From the NCBI GenBank assembly GCA_934271275.1, contig CAKQRD010000004.1, positions 62,001-126,000 on the forward strand: a stretch of 64,000 bases of DNA. Direction: 5' to 3'. This document shows, piece after piece, positions 1 to 8,107 of the stretch (position 1 is the first letter of the stretch; the number at the start of each line of letters is the position of its first letter). The notes beneath the pieces were generated by a model, which ran no database searches, was not told where the DNA came from, and saw only the letters and a list, made by a program, of their open reading frames with translations. The stretch is from an uncultured Clostridia bacterium (lineage in GTDB: Bacteria; Bacillota; Clostridia; Christensenellales; Borkfalkiaceae). The translations under genes and the position numbers were made by a program.

Positions 1-275
1 GCCGTAACCTTAGTCTTTTTCTCGGTAAGCTCGGCAATTTTATCGTCTATCTCTCCTTTATAAGCGGCAAGTCTTAATTCCTGCGCGGGCGCGACGAGTT
101 TTGCCGCCTTGGCTCTTAAATCATCCGCGCTCGGCGGCGAATAGCTCTCTCTCATCAGCGTAAGCGCGGAAAGCGTGGTCGGCTGATAGGTCTCCCTTTT
201 TATTCGGTAGTAATAGAAAATATCTTTAAGCACCGAATACATCTGCTCTTTCGTGGTAGGTGTTGTAAATTGCAT
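1..275 (-). CDS. Phage structural-module protein, 3' end outside window
   Basis: The frame opens with ATG at 275 behind a good Shine-Dalgarno (AAGGAG) and runs off the left edge, so at least 91 residues are seen. The protein starts MQFTTPTTKEQMY, has no membrane segment, and turns into a charged helix near the edge (EIDDKIAELTEKKTK), possibly a coiled coil. It lies 68 bases downstream of the previous phage gene on the same strand, so it is probably another virion or tail-fibre-adjacent protein. I do not recognise a family; the function is inferred only from position. Confidence 0.75.
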   Translation of the reverse strand, partial: MQFTTPTTKEQMYSVLKDIFYYYRIKRETYQPTTLSALTLMRESYSPPSADDLRAKAAKLVAPAQELRLAAYKGEIDDKIAELTEKKTKVT

Positions 276-343
276 AAATTTCTCCTTAATTTTTTTATAA
301 GCCTTATAAGCCGCAAGTAATTCCGTTTTTTTTAACGGAACGC

Positions 344-1681
344 TTACAGCTCGACGTAGGTAAACCTTATCGCCTGCGGCTCGAAGTTTTCGCTCGTCGC
401 GCCGAAATCGAGACGAAATCTCCTCGAAACGATTCCCACGTTCAGCTCCGTGTACCCGCTCGCGAGGTCGAAGCTTTTAGTCGCGGAATCGCCGCGGATA
501 CTGACAGTTCCCGCGCCGCGCGTTTTGACGACGACCTTTATAAGATTTTTGTTAGCGTACGAGCCGAAATCGTAGTTCGTGCCGAGCTGACAAGCGGGTT
601 CGTCAAAGCCGCCCGCGCCGCCGGCAATTCCGCCTCCGCCGTCGTTCGTAAGTCCCGAAGTAAGCTTGTAAATCTTTTTGCCGTCGTAATCCGTGCAATA
701 GCCGCCCGTCCTCGAAAGCCCGTAATACTTCGGGAGCAAAAATTCCTCTTCGGTCTCGGGGTCGTAAACGTAAGTCTTTTCGCCGCTTCCGTAAAAAAGC
801 GGAATTAGAAACGCTCCGTCCGCACTCCCCGCCGTTTCTTTTAAGTCCGAATATCTGTCGTTAAGCTTGGATTTTGCGACTTTTAGCCCAGAGGAATCGT
901 ACTTATACAGCCTTTTTCCGGATATGAACACGAGATGCTTTCCGCACCCCGCGGCAAACCCCGCCTCCGCCGAAAAGCCCTGCGTCGCCGCCTTTTTAAG
1001 CGTCCATTCCGCAATATCGCCCTTCGGCGAAAGCACGAGAATACGCCTTTTGCAAAGTATATAAAGCTCTTCGCCCACGGCTGACAGCGCGATTATATCC
1101 CTGCACTCCCCGTCCGCGATTATTTCGCCTTCGCCCGAAACGCCCGTAGAAAAATTCGTGCAGTCGTAGCTTTCCGAAAAGAACAGCTCGCGCCCGTCCG
1201 CGATAAAAAGCCGCCCCGCGCATATCGCGAAAAAGGAGCCGTACGGCACGTCCGCCGCCTCGCTCGTTTTCTCGCCCGTCTCTGCGTTCACGCCGAGAAC
1301 GGTCGCCCCTTCTTTGCCGACTATCAACGTTTTGCCTTCCCCCGAATCGGTTATCGGAATAACGAGCGGTTCTGCCGCGAAAGCGGTTTCAAGAGCTTTT
1401 ACGAAATTATAAGTCGTAAAAACGCCCGAGCCTTCTTTAACGCACTCGTAAACCGCCCCGTCCGAACAATAAACGAACAGCTTTCCTCCCGCAAAATACG
1501 TCCTTTTGATTTTGAGATTATCGGGGCAAACGAACCCAGTATCTTTGTAAGTAAACGTTTTGTTTGCCGCCGTTTTCGCGCTCTGGTCGGTAAACGCGCC
1601 CGTTTTCGCCGTTACGGTAAAAGTTTTTTGCACGACGGAAAAATCCGCCGCCGCGCCGAATTTATATACGCTTTTTTTCAT
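344..1681 (-). CDS. Phage structural protein, probable tail/stopper component
   Basis: About 445 residues if translation starts at the ATG at 1681, which overlaps the stop of the upstream gene as ATGA, a usual arrangement for coupled phage genes. The frame is open further upstream to 1759, but that part merely shadows the upstream gene. The sequence is rich in short beta-strand-like stretches (LFVYCSDGAVYE, LFIADGRELFFSES, ELYILCKRRILVLSP) spaced 40-60 residues apart, which suggests a beta-propeller, followed by a small beta domain at the C-terminus. Podoviruses carry proteins of this kind at the tail after the connector genes. The exact role is inference; no family was firmly recognised. Confidence 0.6.
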   Translation of the reverse strand: MKKSVYKFGAAADFSVVQKTFTVTAKTGAFTDQSAKTAANKTFTYKDTGFVCPDNLKIKRTYFAGGKLFVYCSDGAVYECVKEGSGVFTTYNFVKALETAFAAEPLVIPITDSGEGKTLIVGKEGATVLGVNAETGEKTSEAADVPYGSFFAICAGRLFIADGRELFFSESYDCTNFSTGVSGEGEIIADGECRDIIALSAVGEELYILCKRRILVLSPKGDIAEWTLKKAATQGFSAEAGFAAGCGKHLVFISGKRLYKYDSSGLKVAKSKLNDRYSDLKETAGSADGAFLIPLFYGSGEKTYVYDPETEEEFLLPKYYGLSRTGGYCTDYDGKKIYKLTSGLTNDGGGGIAGGAGGFDEPACQLGTNYDFGSYANKNLIKVVVKTRGAGTVSIRGDSATKSFDLASGYTELNVGIVSRRFRLDFGATSENFEPQAIRFTYVEL

Positions 1682-2238
1682 ATGAAGCACCTGCTTTTCG
1701 CCCGCCCGCACTTCGGCAAAACGACGGCTGACAACCCGTCCGAAAATCTTTCTCTCCACACGACCGATTCCTTATACCGCCCTTCCGAAAGGCAGATTTC
1801 CGCCGCAAGCCCGTAGGCGAGAACGGCGACAGAGACGGGCTTATCGAACGTGCCTATTTCGTCTGTAAGCCCGTACGCCGCGGGAATATACTCGTAAACC
1901 ACGGCGGAAGGCTCGCTTCTCGGAGTAACGTATTCGGTATGAATAACGAAAAATTCGGGTTCGCCGTTCGCGTCCAGAACCTCGCGTATCCGAATAACGT
2001 CCTCGGTGAGGTCTTCGTAATAGATTTTGCCGTTTTTTACTATCGGCGTTTCCTTTTTTATCATAGGCAGATAGCTCCCCGCGATTTCGCAAAGCAGCAC
2101 GTTAAGAAGCCTTACCGCGGAATTTACCTCCGCCACGACGCCCGTGCCTGCCGAAGCGTTGTCCGAAGAAAGGTATGCGGCAACGTTAGCCTTTCCCAAA
2201 AGCCCCGCCGCCGCGCAAATAATTTCTTTAACTTTCAT
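1678..2238 (-). CDS. Phage head-tail connector/adaptor-like protein
   Basis: 186 residues, mostly helical, with a pattern seen in connector (adaptor) proteins of tailed phages: an N-terminal helix bundle (VNSAVRLLNVLLCEIAG), a central beta region (KNGKIYYEDL, VIRIREVLDANG), then helices (VAVLAYGLAAEICLSEG) ending in a short tail. Adaptors dock under the portal ring and join head to tail. It lies downstream of capsid and portal genes and is coupled by ATGA to the next gene. Family assignment is by length, position and fold pattern, not by a catalytic motif. Confidence 0.6.
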   Translation of the reverse strand: MKVKEIICAAAGLLGKANVAAYLSSDNASAGTGVVAEVNSAVRLLNVLLCEIAGSYLPMIKKETPIVKNGKIYYEDLTEDVIRIREVLDANGEPEFFVIHTEYVTPRSEPSAVVYEYIPAAYGLTDEIGTFDKPVSVAVLAYGLAAEICLSEGRYKESVVWRERFSDGLSAVVLPKCGRAKSRCFI

Positions 2239-2310
2239 TTTTTCACCCTTTTAATATTAAATTTACGACTGACTTTTCAATCCCGTCGTTCCGAAAAACG
2301 GAATAAAAAA

Positions 2311-2350
2311 GCGGCGCGCCGCGCCCCCGCAAAGAAGCGCGGCGCGCCGC
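2311..2350 (-). terminator. Intrinsic terminator after the major capsid gene
   Basis: A 14-bp perfect GC stem (arms 2311-2324 and 2337-2350) is followed on the minus strand by TTTTTTATT. It lies 45 bases past the capsid stop and before the connector gene, so it should reduce transcription of downstream genes relative to capsid. Confidence 0.85.
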
Positions 2351-2394
2351 AAATTCTTTTTCCCTTAAAATTTTTCCGAACGCTTTAACGCTTA

Positions 2395-3570
2395 TTAAGC
2401 TTCGGAAATGCCAGCGATTCTGCCCTGCGCGTAAGGACGGTCGCAGATAAGCTCGGCGTACTTAACGAGCGTCGCGGTATAAACGGGCTTGCCCGCTATC
2501 TGGCGAAGCACTCTTCCGTCGTCGCCGCAGAGCCACTGCCAGTCGCAAAGCTGGTGCATAGTGAAGTCTTCGGTGTTCAAAAGGTACATAGTGCCGGGCT
2601 GGCAGAATCTGTCCGCAACCACGGGTATACCGTTATAAGTCATCGCCTTATATCCGCCCGCAAGCTCGGTCGTCTCCACGAAGCGTTTGTTAGCGGAAAG
2701 AAGCTTCTGCAACGCTCTTCTCACGCCCCAGGAGCAGATAATGAAGTTTACGGGCGCGCCGCCGTTTTCTTCTATCATGTCGAGTGCGGTCTGAATCATC
2801 TGTTCGCTAAGCGTACCCGCGGAGTTTTTCGTATACGGAGTAAGCCACGGGTTCGTGCTTCTCGAAACGCCGTACAAGCTTCCCGAGGTCGCGAAAATCG
2901 CGCCGAGTCCGGTGATTTCGTTGTTGTAAGAGCCTTTAAGGTTAATGATGCAGCCTGCGGGAACGTTTGTATTGTTCACCGTTCCGGTAGTCGTGATTTT
3001 TATGTTCTTGTTCGCTCTGTCCACCATAGAAATAACGCCGTCGGGAACTGCTTCGAGAACTTCGCCCGCCGCAGTTCTTATTTCGATTTCCATACCGACG
3101 TCCACGCCCGCCGCGCTGTCGAGGGTGATGATTTCGGAGTTTACGGCTTTAACGGTTGCGATTTTGCCCGAGCCGTCTCCGAACAGCATTCTGCCGAGGT
3201 TAAAAGACGAAGCGCGCACGAGTCCGTCCATCTCCGCATTAAGAAGGTTTACGAACGCTCCAGCGTTGTTTTCGGAAGCTCTTATCGCCTTGTCGGAAAT
3301 TTCGATAGTGCCGTAAAGGTTTTTTAAGGTAGCGGTGAACTGCGCGTAGTTGTTGCCCTTTGCAGGGGGAAGCGCGCCGTCCTCCGAACCCGCGCCGATA
3401 CCGCCGTTAATGCCGTAAATCGCGAGCTTTTTAACCTCTTTGCCCCACACGTTGTCGGTGGACTGTTTTATTTTTGCAAGAAAGGGGTTTGCCCCGCTAA
3501 GTTGCTCGGAAACCGCGTCGAGATAATAAGATTTAAGCGCGTTGTCCGCGTTTGCCAAAGTAATTGCCAT
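2395..3570 (-). CDS. Major capsid protein
   Basis: 391 residues starting at an ATG behind AGGAG. The N-terminal pattern (ANPFLAKIKQ; FTATLKNLYGTIEISDKAIRAS), a central beta insert (KIATVKAVNSEIITLDSAAGVDVG) and the late domain (NGIPVVADRFCQPGTMYLLNTEDF) are characteristic of major capsid proteins with an HK97-type fold in podo- and siphoviruses. It follows the scaffold gene by 23 bases, the usual portal-scaffold-capsid order. It would form the hexamers and pentamers of the phage head. No frame breaks, so it could still be expressed. Confidence 0.88.
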   Translation of the reverse strand: MAITLANADNALKSYYLDAVSEQLSGANPFLAKIKQSTDNVWGKEVKKLAIYGINGGIGAGSEDGALPPAKGNNYAQFTATLKNLYGTIEISDKAIRASENNAGAFVNLLNAEMDGLVRASSFNLGRMLFGDGSGKIATVKAVNSEIITLDSAAGVDVGMEIEIRTAAGEVLEAVPDGVISMVDRANKNIKITTTGTVNNTNVPAGCIINLKGSYNNEITGLGAIFATSGSLYGVSRSTNPWLTPYTKNSAGTLSEQMIQTALDMIEENGGAPVNFIICSWGVRRALQKLLSANKRFVETTELAGGYKAMTYNGIPVVADRFCQPGTMYLLNTEDFTMHQLCDWQWLCGDDGRVLRQIAGKPVYTATLVKYAELICDRPYAQGRIAGISEA

Positions 3571-3593
3571 ATAATTTCTCCTATAAATTTTAG

Positions 3594-4460
3594 TTATTGT
3601 ATATTACCGAAGGAGTCGCGGAAAAGTCTGCCCGCTTCCTCCACCGTTTTCGGGCGGGAACGCGGCGTTTTAAGGCTCGCCCCCGCGCCCTCCATCAGAA
3701 TAGCTCCCGTTTTCTTGGTAAGAATCCCTTCTAAATATTCTTTAAGAACGTCCTCTTTTTCCTTTTCGGAAATAACCCTTGCGGGAGATTCTTCGCCTTC
3801 TTCTGCTTCCTGCGCGAGCTTCGCGCCGCCCGAGAAGGCGTTATTTCCCGATATTTTTTTCTCGGAATTTTCCTCGTTTTTAACTTTTTCCCCCGTATCG
3901 GTCGATTCCTCGCTTACCGATTTTTCCGCGGAACTGCCGACGGGACTATCCTCCGGATTATCTGTAAAACTTTCCGCAAAGTTATCGGTAAAATTTGTGG
4001 CAAGCAAAGGATTGACCTTTCGTTCGGGCTTTTCTCCCCCGCTTTTTATCGGCAGAGAATCGCCGTTCGGTTTAAGGCTTGCGGAAGCGGCAGAAGAAGC
4101 TTTTTCCTCGGCGAGCGTATCGCCGAAGTTTCCTTGCATACCCGTTTTTTCCATTTCGCCCGCACCGTAGTTTTCGTCCGCGCGAAGAGCTTTTGCGGCG
4201 GTTTCTTTCGTTTTCCCGCCGAAGTCCGCGCCCGTATCTCCGCGAGCCGCCGTTTTTTTATCGCGCTCTTCAAACTCTTTAAGCCGCTGACAGCGTCTGG
4301 TAAACTCAGCCTGCAAAGAGTTGTAAGCGGAATAAAGTGCGTCCGCGTCCTTAAACTTTCCGTATGAGACCGCGTCTTTTTTCGCGCCCGAATTCATACC
4401 CGCCTCCGCGGCTTGCGCGTTCAAGCTGTCGGTTTGTTCAATTTTAAGTTCTTCGGTCAT
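3594..4460 (-). CDS. Phage scaffolding protein
   Basis: 288 residues, very hydrophilic and acidic, with low-complexity Glu/Lys/Ser stretches and predicted coil. It sits exactly between portal and major capsid genes, where scaffolds are found. The C-terminus (SRPKTVEEAGRLF) is a short basic helix, like the coat-binding hook of other scaffolds. The N-terminal part (KFKDADALYSAYNSLQAEF, RCQRLKEFEERD) resembles the start of other phage scaffold proteins. It would guide procapsid assembly and then leave the shell. Assignment rests on composition and gene order. Confidence 0.72.
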   Translation of the reverse strand: MTEELKIEQTDSLNAQAAEAGMNSGAKKDAVSYGKFKDADALYSAYNSLQAEFTRRCQRLKEFEERDKKTAARGDTGADFGGKTKETAAKALRADENYGAGEMEKTGMQGNFGDTLAEEKASSAASASLKPNGDSLPIKSGGEKPERKVNPLLATNFTDNFAESFTDNPEDSPVGSSAEKSVSEESTDTGEKVKNEENSEKKISGNNAFSGGAKLAQEAEEGEESPARVISEKEKEDVLKEYLEGILTKKTGAILMEGAGASLKTPRSRPKTVEEAGRLFRDSFGNIQ

Positions 4461-4536
4461 AATTTCTCCGTTTTTTTGATTTAATTATTTGATTTTAAAT
4501 ATCCGTTTTGATTTTAATTATCCGTACGCCGCGCCG

Positions 4537-6456
4537 TTAAGAAGCTTCCGAAACGCGGTTTTTATGAAGCCTTATGTGCGCGTAAATTCTTGCCCGCGCG
4601 GCTTCCGTAAGGTCGTCGTATTCGCAGAGAACGTACCTGACGTGTTCGGCAATATGCACCGCGTCGTCGTCCACGTCGTCCACGGCGACCTCTTTTTTAA
4701 TCATAGTCTTGTTTTCTCTCTGCGCCTTTTCCTCGTGCAGCCTCGGTATGCCCTTTTCGCCGTCCAAGTCCTTATACCCGAGAAGCGCAAGCACCTTTTC
4801 GCGCGTTGCGGGGCGCATTTTTCCGTCGTCGCCCGAAAGAAGCCCGCTTTCGTAAAGCTTAAACACGGTGTCCTTTTTCGCGCTCTGGGAATATAAAAGC
4901 TCGTTTTCGTTTTCAAGATACACGTCGTCGGAAGAAAGAGCCTTTCCGTCCGCATATAAAACCCGCGTGCGGGAAAGCTTGTCCTTATATTTTATCCGCC
5001 TTACCCCGACGGAGAACTGCGCGTACAATCTCACGACGAACCGCGCTATGTCGAGATAACTTTTTCTTATTTCCTCGGCAGGGAGAAGCAGCCTTTCGTT
5101 ATCCTGTTCGACGAGAATTTCAAGCGCGTTGCCGCTGGATAAAAGCGCGCTTTTTGCCGAAGCGGAAACGTCCGAAACGCCGCTGATAAGCGTAAATTCG
5201 TTAAGCAGCTTTTCTTCCTCGTCCTTAAAATCTGTCGGCATAGAAAGCTCATTCATCATTTCGGGAGCGTTCGCGCCCTGACGATAAACGAGAATTTTTC
5301 CGGGCGGAATCCCCTCGCGTTCAAGATCTTCCACGTCCACCGAACCGTCTTCCACTGTCATCACGCCCATAGAAAGCCTGTTGATAAACTCGTGCTTACG
5401 GTTTTTGACGGCGTTATACGCGCGCTGAACGGGAATAAGCCGTTCGATAACGCTCGTGCCGAAGAAGTTCCCCGCGGAAGAGATGCCGTTTTGCTTTACG
5501 AACGGGAAAGTTCGGGTTTTGCCCGTGCCGTTCAGATACGGAAGCTCTCCGTAATAAAGGAGCTTTCCGCCCGCAACGGTGATAATTCTGCCGTTCGGGA
5601 ACTCCTCGGAAGGGCGTTCGTATTTTTCGATAACCACGGCGGAATCCGATAAACTCGTGCCTTCTTTAACGCTTTTACCGAGCGCGGGTAGAACGACGCC
5701 GCCGCTTTCCGCCGCGCCGCCCGCATAACCGTTCGCACACGCGCCCGCGCTTGCCGTACCCGCGGTGAAATTCAAAGAATACACGTCGGTATTTCCTCCG
5801 GAAACGTCTACGCCGTACCTTCTTTTGATCTCGGAAACGGGAACGGCTCTTGCGTGAATAACGCTCGAAAGCCCGTCGAAGCTTTCGGCGAACAAATTGT
5901 CGGGGAAAATCTCGAAAGGCGAAACGGCGGAAACGCTCACCTCGCCCTCAAAGACCTCTTTGCCTTCCAGCTCGCCTATTTTCGCGCCGCCGTTCTCATC
6001 CCACAAAACCTTATAGAAGCCCGAACCGCAGGTTTCGCTCCACACGGTAGCCTTTCTCACCTCACCCGCAACGTCAGCCTTTTCAAAGGCGGCAAAAACG
6101 AGCTTTTCGGCAAGAGCCGCGCCGCTCACGTCCTCATCGTCGTCGGAAGCGGGACGAACGGACACCACGGGCGAAATTCGGGAAAATCTCGCGAGCCGTG
6201 TTTCGATAATGGGAGCGAGATGGTTAAAGGTTTCCCTGCTTTGCCAGAAGAAATCCGCACCCTCGTTTTCGATTTCGCCGCGAAGGTTAAGGTCGCAGTA
6301 TTGATTGCCTTTAAGGTAGTTCATATTGAGTTCCCATTGTCTTTCGTAAGGAAGCCGCGCCGCCCTTCGCCTTGCAAAGTCGTTTTCGGTCTCACGGACG
6401 AGGTCCTCGATGAACTTATCCTTTTCCTTTCGGCTTTTAGTTAAGTTTTTTTCCAC
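4537..6456 (-). CDS. Portal protein (P22-like, podovirus type)
   Basis: 639 residues beginning at a GTG (6456). The N-terminal region (RRAARLPYERQWELNMNYLKGNQY, shown here in part) and the segment ETFNHLAPIIETRLARF are typical of large podovirus-type portals; the central wing and stem (FFGTSVIERLIPVQRAYN, LEREGIPPGKILVYRQGA) and the crown helices follow. Twelve copies would form the DNA-entry ring at one vertex, docking the terminase. The gene precedes scaffold and capsid. Upstream lies the 1.2-kb repeat block, which separates it from the terminase genes; portal and terminase are normally adjacent, so the block looks inserted. Confidence 0.85.
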   Translation of the reverse strand: MEKNLTKSRKEKDKFIEDLVRETENDFARRRAARLPYERQWELNMNYLKGNQYCDLNLRGEIENEGADFFWQSRETFNHLAPIIETRLARFSRISPVVSVRPASDDDEDVSGAALAEKLVFAAFEKADVAGEVRKATVWSETCGSGFYKVLWDENGGAKIGELEGKEVFEGEVSVSAVSPFEIFPDNLFAESFDGLSSVIHARAVPVSEIKRRYGVDVSGGNTDVYSLNFTAGTASAGACANGYAGGAAESGGVVLPALGKSVKEGTSLSDSAVVIEKYERPSEEFPNGRIITVAGGKLLYYGELPYLNGTGKTRTFPFVKQNGISSAGNFFGTSVIERLIPVQRAYNAVKNRKHEFINRLSMGVMTVEDGSVDVEDLEREGIPPGKILVYRQGANAPEMMNELSMPTDFKDEEEKLLNEFTLISGVSDVSASAKSALLSSGNALEILVEQDNERLLLPAEEIRKSYLDIARFVVRLYAQFSVGVRRIKYKDKLSRTRVLYADGKALSSDDVYLENENELLYSQSAKKDTVFKLYESGLLSGDDGKMRPATREKVLALLGYKDLDGEKGIPRLHEEKAQRENKTMIKKEVAVDDVDDDAVHIAEHVRYVLCEYDDLTEAARARIYAHIRLHKNRVSEAS

Positions 6457-6975
6457 TTTTAAGCCTTATCTCCTTATAATTTTTTATTGATTTAACGCAA
6501 AATCGTTGAAATCGAATCTGAATTTTTAGTACAAATTATTTAATTATTAGTTTTTCGTCAAAAAACCGTGTTTTTTTATTAAGTTTTTGTAAATTGAACC
6601 GTTTTTCCGTTACACATTTTTTGTTTTGCCTTCCGTTACGCTTTTTTGATTTGCCCCTATGTGTTAAAACGTTTTACACAGTTATAAACTGTATGCGTTA
6701 TTGACGGTGGTGATTATTACAATATTCCGTTACGCATCAAAGCATTTTGCACAGTTGCAAACTGTATACTCCCCGTAGGGCGCGATAACCTCTCACACCC
6801 CGTAGGGCGGAGAGGCCCCTCCCGCCGTCAAACATTCTCTGCGCACCTCCCTGATTGTCATTCTGCACGCCCTTGATTTGCTATCTTTAATGGACGTATT
6901 GCTTCGTATCGTAGCGGAGAAGTGTCGTTCCCTCCTGACGGACTTACGAAGAATCTCTATACAAAACTTGTTTCT

Positions 6976-7082
6976 GTCATTCTGAGTCTTGCTTCTTGCG
7001 CCTTCTTACGAAGAATCTCTACGCAAAAGTAACTTTCAAGATTCTTCGCGGGAGTGTCTTTGCCGGCAAAACTCAGAATGAC
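6976..7082. repeat. B module, 107-bp inverted repeat, copy 1
   Basis: Ends are the perfect 11-bp inverted repeat GTCATTCTGAG / CTCAGAATGAC; inside lies a second pair ACGAAGAATCT / AGATTCTTCG. Nearly identical to 7404-7510 and closely related to 42260-42366; all three are exactly 107 bp. A diverged partial copy precedes it (about 6856-6975). Confidence 0.9.
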
Positions 7083-7099
7083 ACAAGTTACTTTTTTGC

Positions 7100-7267
7100 G
7101 AGAGGGGAAGAACTGTTTTCCGCTACGTTTGTGCTTCGTAGCGATAGCGGAGAAGTATCCGTTCTTCCCCTCTCCCGCTCTCCCTATTATGAAAACTCCT
7201 CAATAACCCCTCGTTACTTATCGCGTATACCTCAAACCAACTCTGCCCCTTACTCTTTAAGGGGCAG
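7100..7267. repeat. C module, double hairpin, copy 1
   Basis: A 14-bp perfect inverted repeat (7100-7113 with 7161-7174, GAGAGGGGAAGAAC) encloses a further stem (CGCTACG / CGTAGCG). A second hairpin with CTGCCCCTT / AAGGGGCAG follows at 7243-7267. Its homologue is at 41984-42150. Confidence 0.88.
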
Positions 7268-7403
7268 ACAGCAAATTACCCGTGCGTTTCTTTTATACAG
7301 TTACAAACTGTATACGCTCCGTATGGCGCGATAACCTCTCACGCCCCGTAGGGCGGAGAGGCCCCTCCCGCCGTAGAAAATTATCTGTGCAAAATTACCG
7401 ATT

Positions 7404-7510
7404 GTCATTCTGAGCCTTGCTTCTTGCGCCTTCTTACGAAGAATCTCTACGCAAAAGTAACTTTCGAGATTCTTCGCGGGATTGTCTTTGCCGGCAAAAC
7501 TCAGAATGAC
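7404..7510. repeat. B module, 107-bp inverted repeat, copy 2
   Basis: Differs from the copy at 6976-7082 by only a few bases, same termini and same length. Sits between a G module and a P palindrome. Confidence 0.9.
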
Positions 7511-7633
7511 ACAAGTTACCCCGTATTAAATATTGTATACAGTTACAAACTGTATATGCTCCGTATGGCGCGATAACCTCTCACACCCCGTAATACGGAG
7601 GACTTGCTCCCGCCGTCCTGATTCCGCACGGTT

Positions 7634-8107
7634 TTACCCCTCGTTCGCAAGCTCGCTAAGCAGCCTTTCTTTTTCCGCAAGAAGCTCTTCGTCCGTCATA
7701 TCATTCAAAGGCTTTTCAACGCCGCCTTCACATTCCAGAAGATACTTTATCGCGGCAACGTCGGGCGGAACGTTCTTCTTTATAACCTTCCTTTTGGAAA
7801 GCGAAACCTCGCCGTTTTCCCCCACCGAATATTCTTCGGTTATTTCGGAAGCGTCGTACCCCATCGCCTTTTTAAGAAGCGCGGTCTTAACGTCCCCCTT
7901 TTTCCGTTTGGTCACGGTCTTTTTCACCGCCACGATTTTCTTTTCCGCCGCGCCTGCTTTCGCCGCGCTTTTTCTCGCACATGCCTCTTTCTTCTTTTCG
8001 GTGGTCGCCGTCTTTACGGAAGCCGTCTTTACAGCCGTAGCCGTTTTAGTCTTTCCGATCGTTTTTTTCTCAACTTCCGCCTCCTTTAAGTCTTCGTTTA
8101 TTTTCAT
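7634..8107 (-). CDS. Small-terminase-like protein with Lys/Ala-rich tail
   Basis: 157 residues. The C-terminal half (LLKKAMGYDASEITEEY, then KRKVIKKNVPPDVAAIKYLL) matches the conserved C-terminal signature of small terminase subunits of Gram-positive phages, where the VPPD segment precedes the end that contacts the large subunit. The N-terminal ~75 residues are instead a histone-H1-like tail rich in Lys, Ala and Thr (TKTATAVKTASVKTATTEKK), with no recognisable helix-turn-helix. Start ATG at 8107 has AAGGAG eight bases upstream, and the gene overlaps the end of the large terminase by 38 bases. Being downstream of the large subunit is reversed from the usual order. Confidence 0.6.
   Translation of the reverse strand: MKINEDLKEAEVEKKTIGKTKTATAVKTASVKTATTEKKKEACARKSAAKAGAAEKKIVAVKKTVTKRKKGDVKTALLKKAMGYDASEITEEYSVGENGEVSLSKRKVIKKNVPPDVAAIKYLLECEGGVEKPLNDMTDEELLAEKERLLSELANEG

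Larger units (their letters stand above)
6457..7633. repeat. Composite palindromic repeat block, locus 1
   Basis: No credible gene lies here. From 6749 to 7616 the block is made of modules. P is a small palindrome with arms TATACAGTT/AACTGTATA around 3 bases, at 6749-6769, 7294-7314 and 7535-7557, with a diverged copy near 6676-6696. G is a GC-rich stretch with CCCGTAGGGCGGAGAGG at 6770-6829, 7316-7376 and 7558-7616. B is a 107-bp inverted repeat and C a double hairpin. The order P-G-B-C-P-G-B-P is shared with the block at 41831-42415. The left 200 bases are AT-rich with repeated CCGTTACGC. Confidence 0.85.

Noticed and set aside
6749..7557. CRISPR or tandem satellite
   Set aside because: The palindromes are not regularly spaced and modules between them are themselves repeated, not unique.
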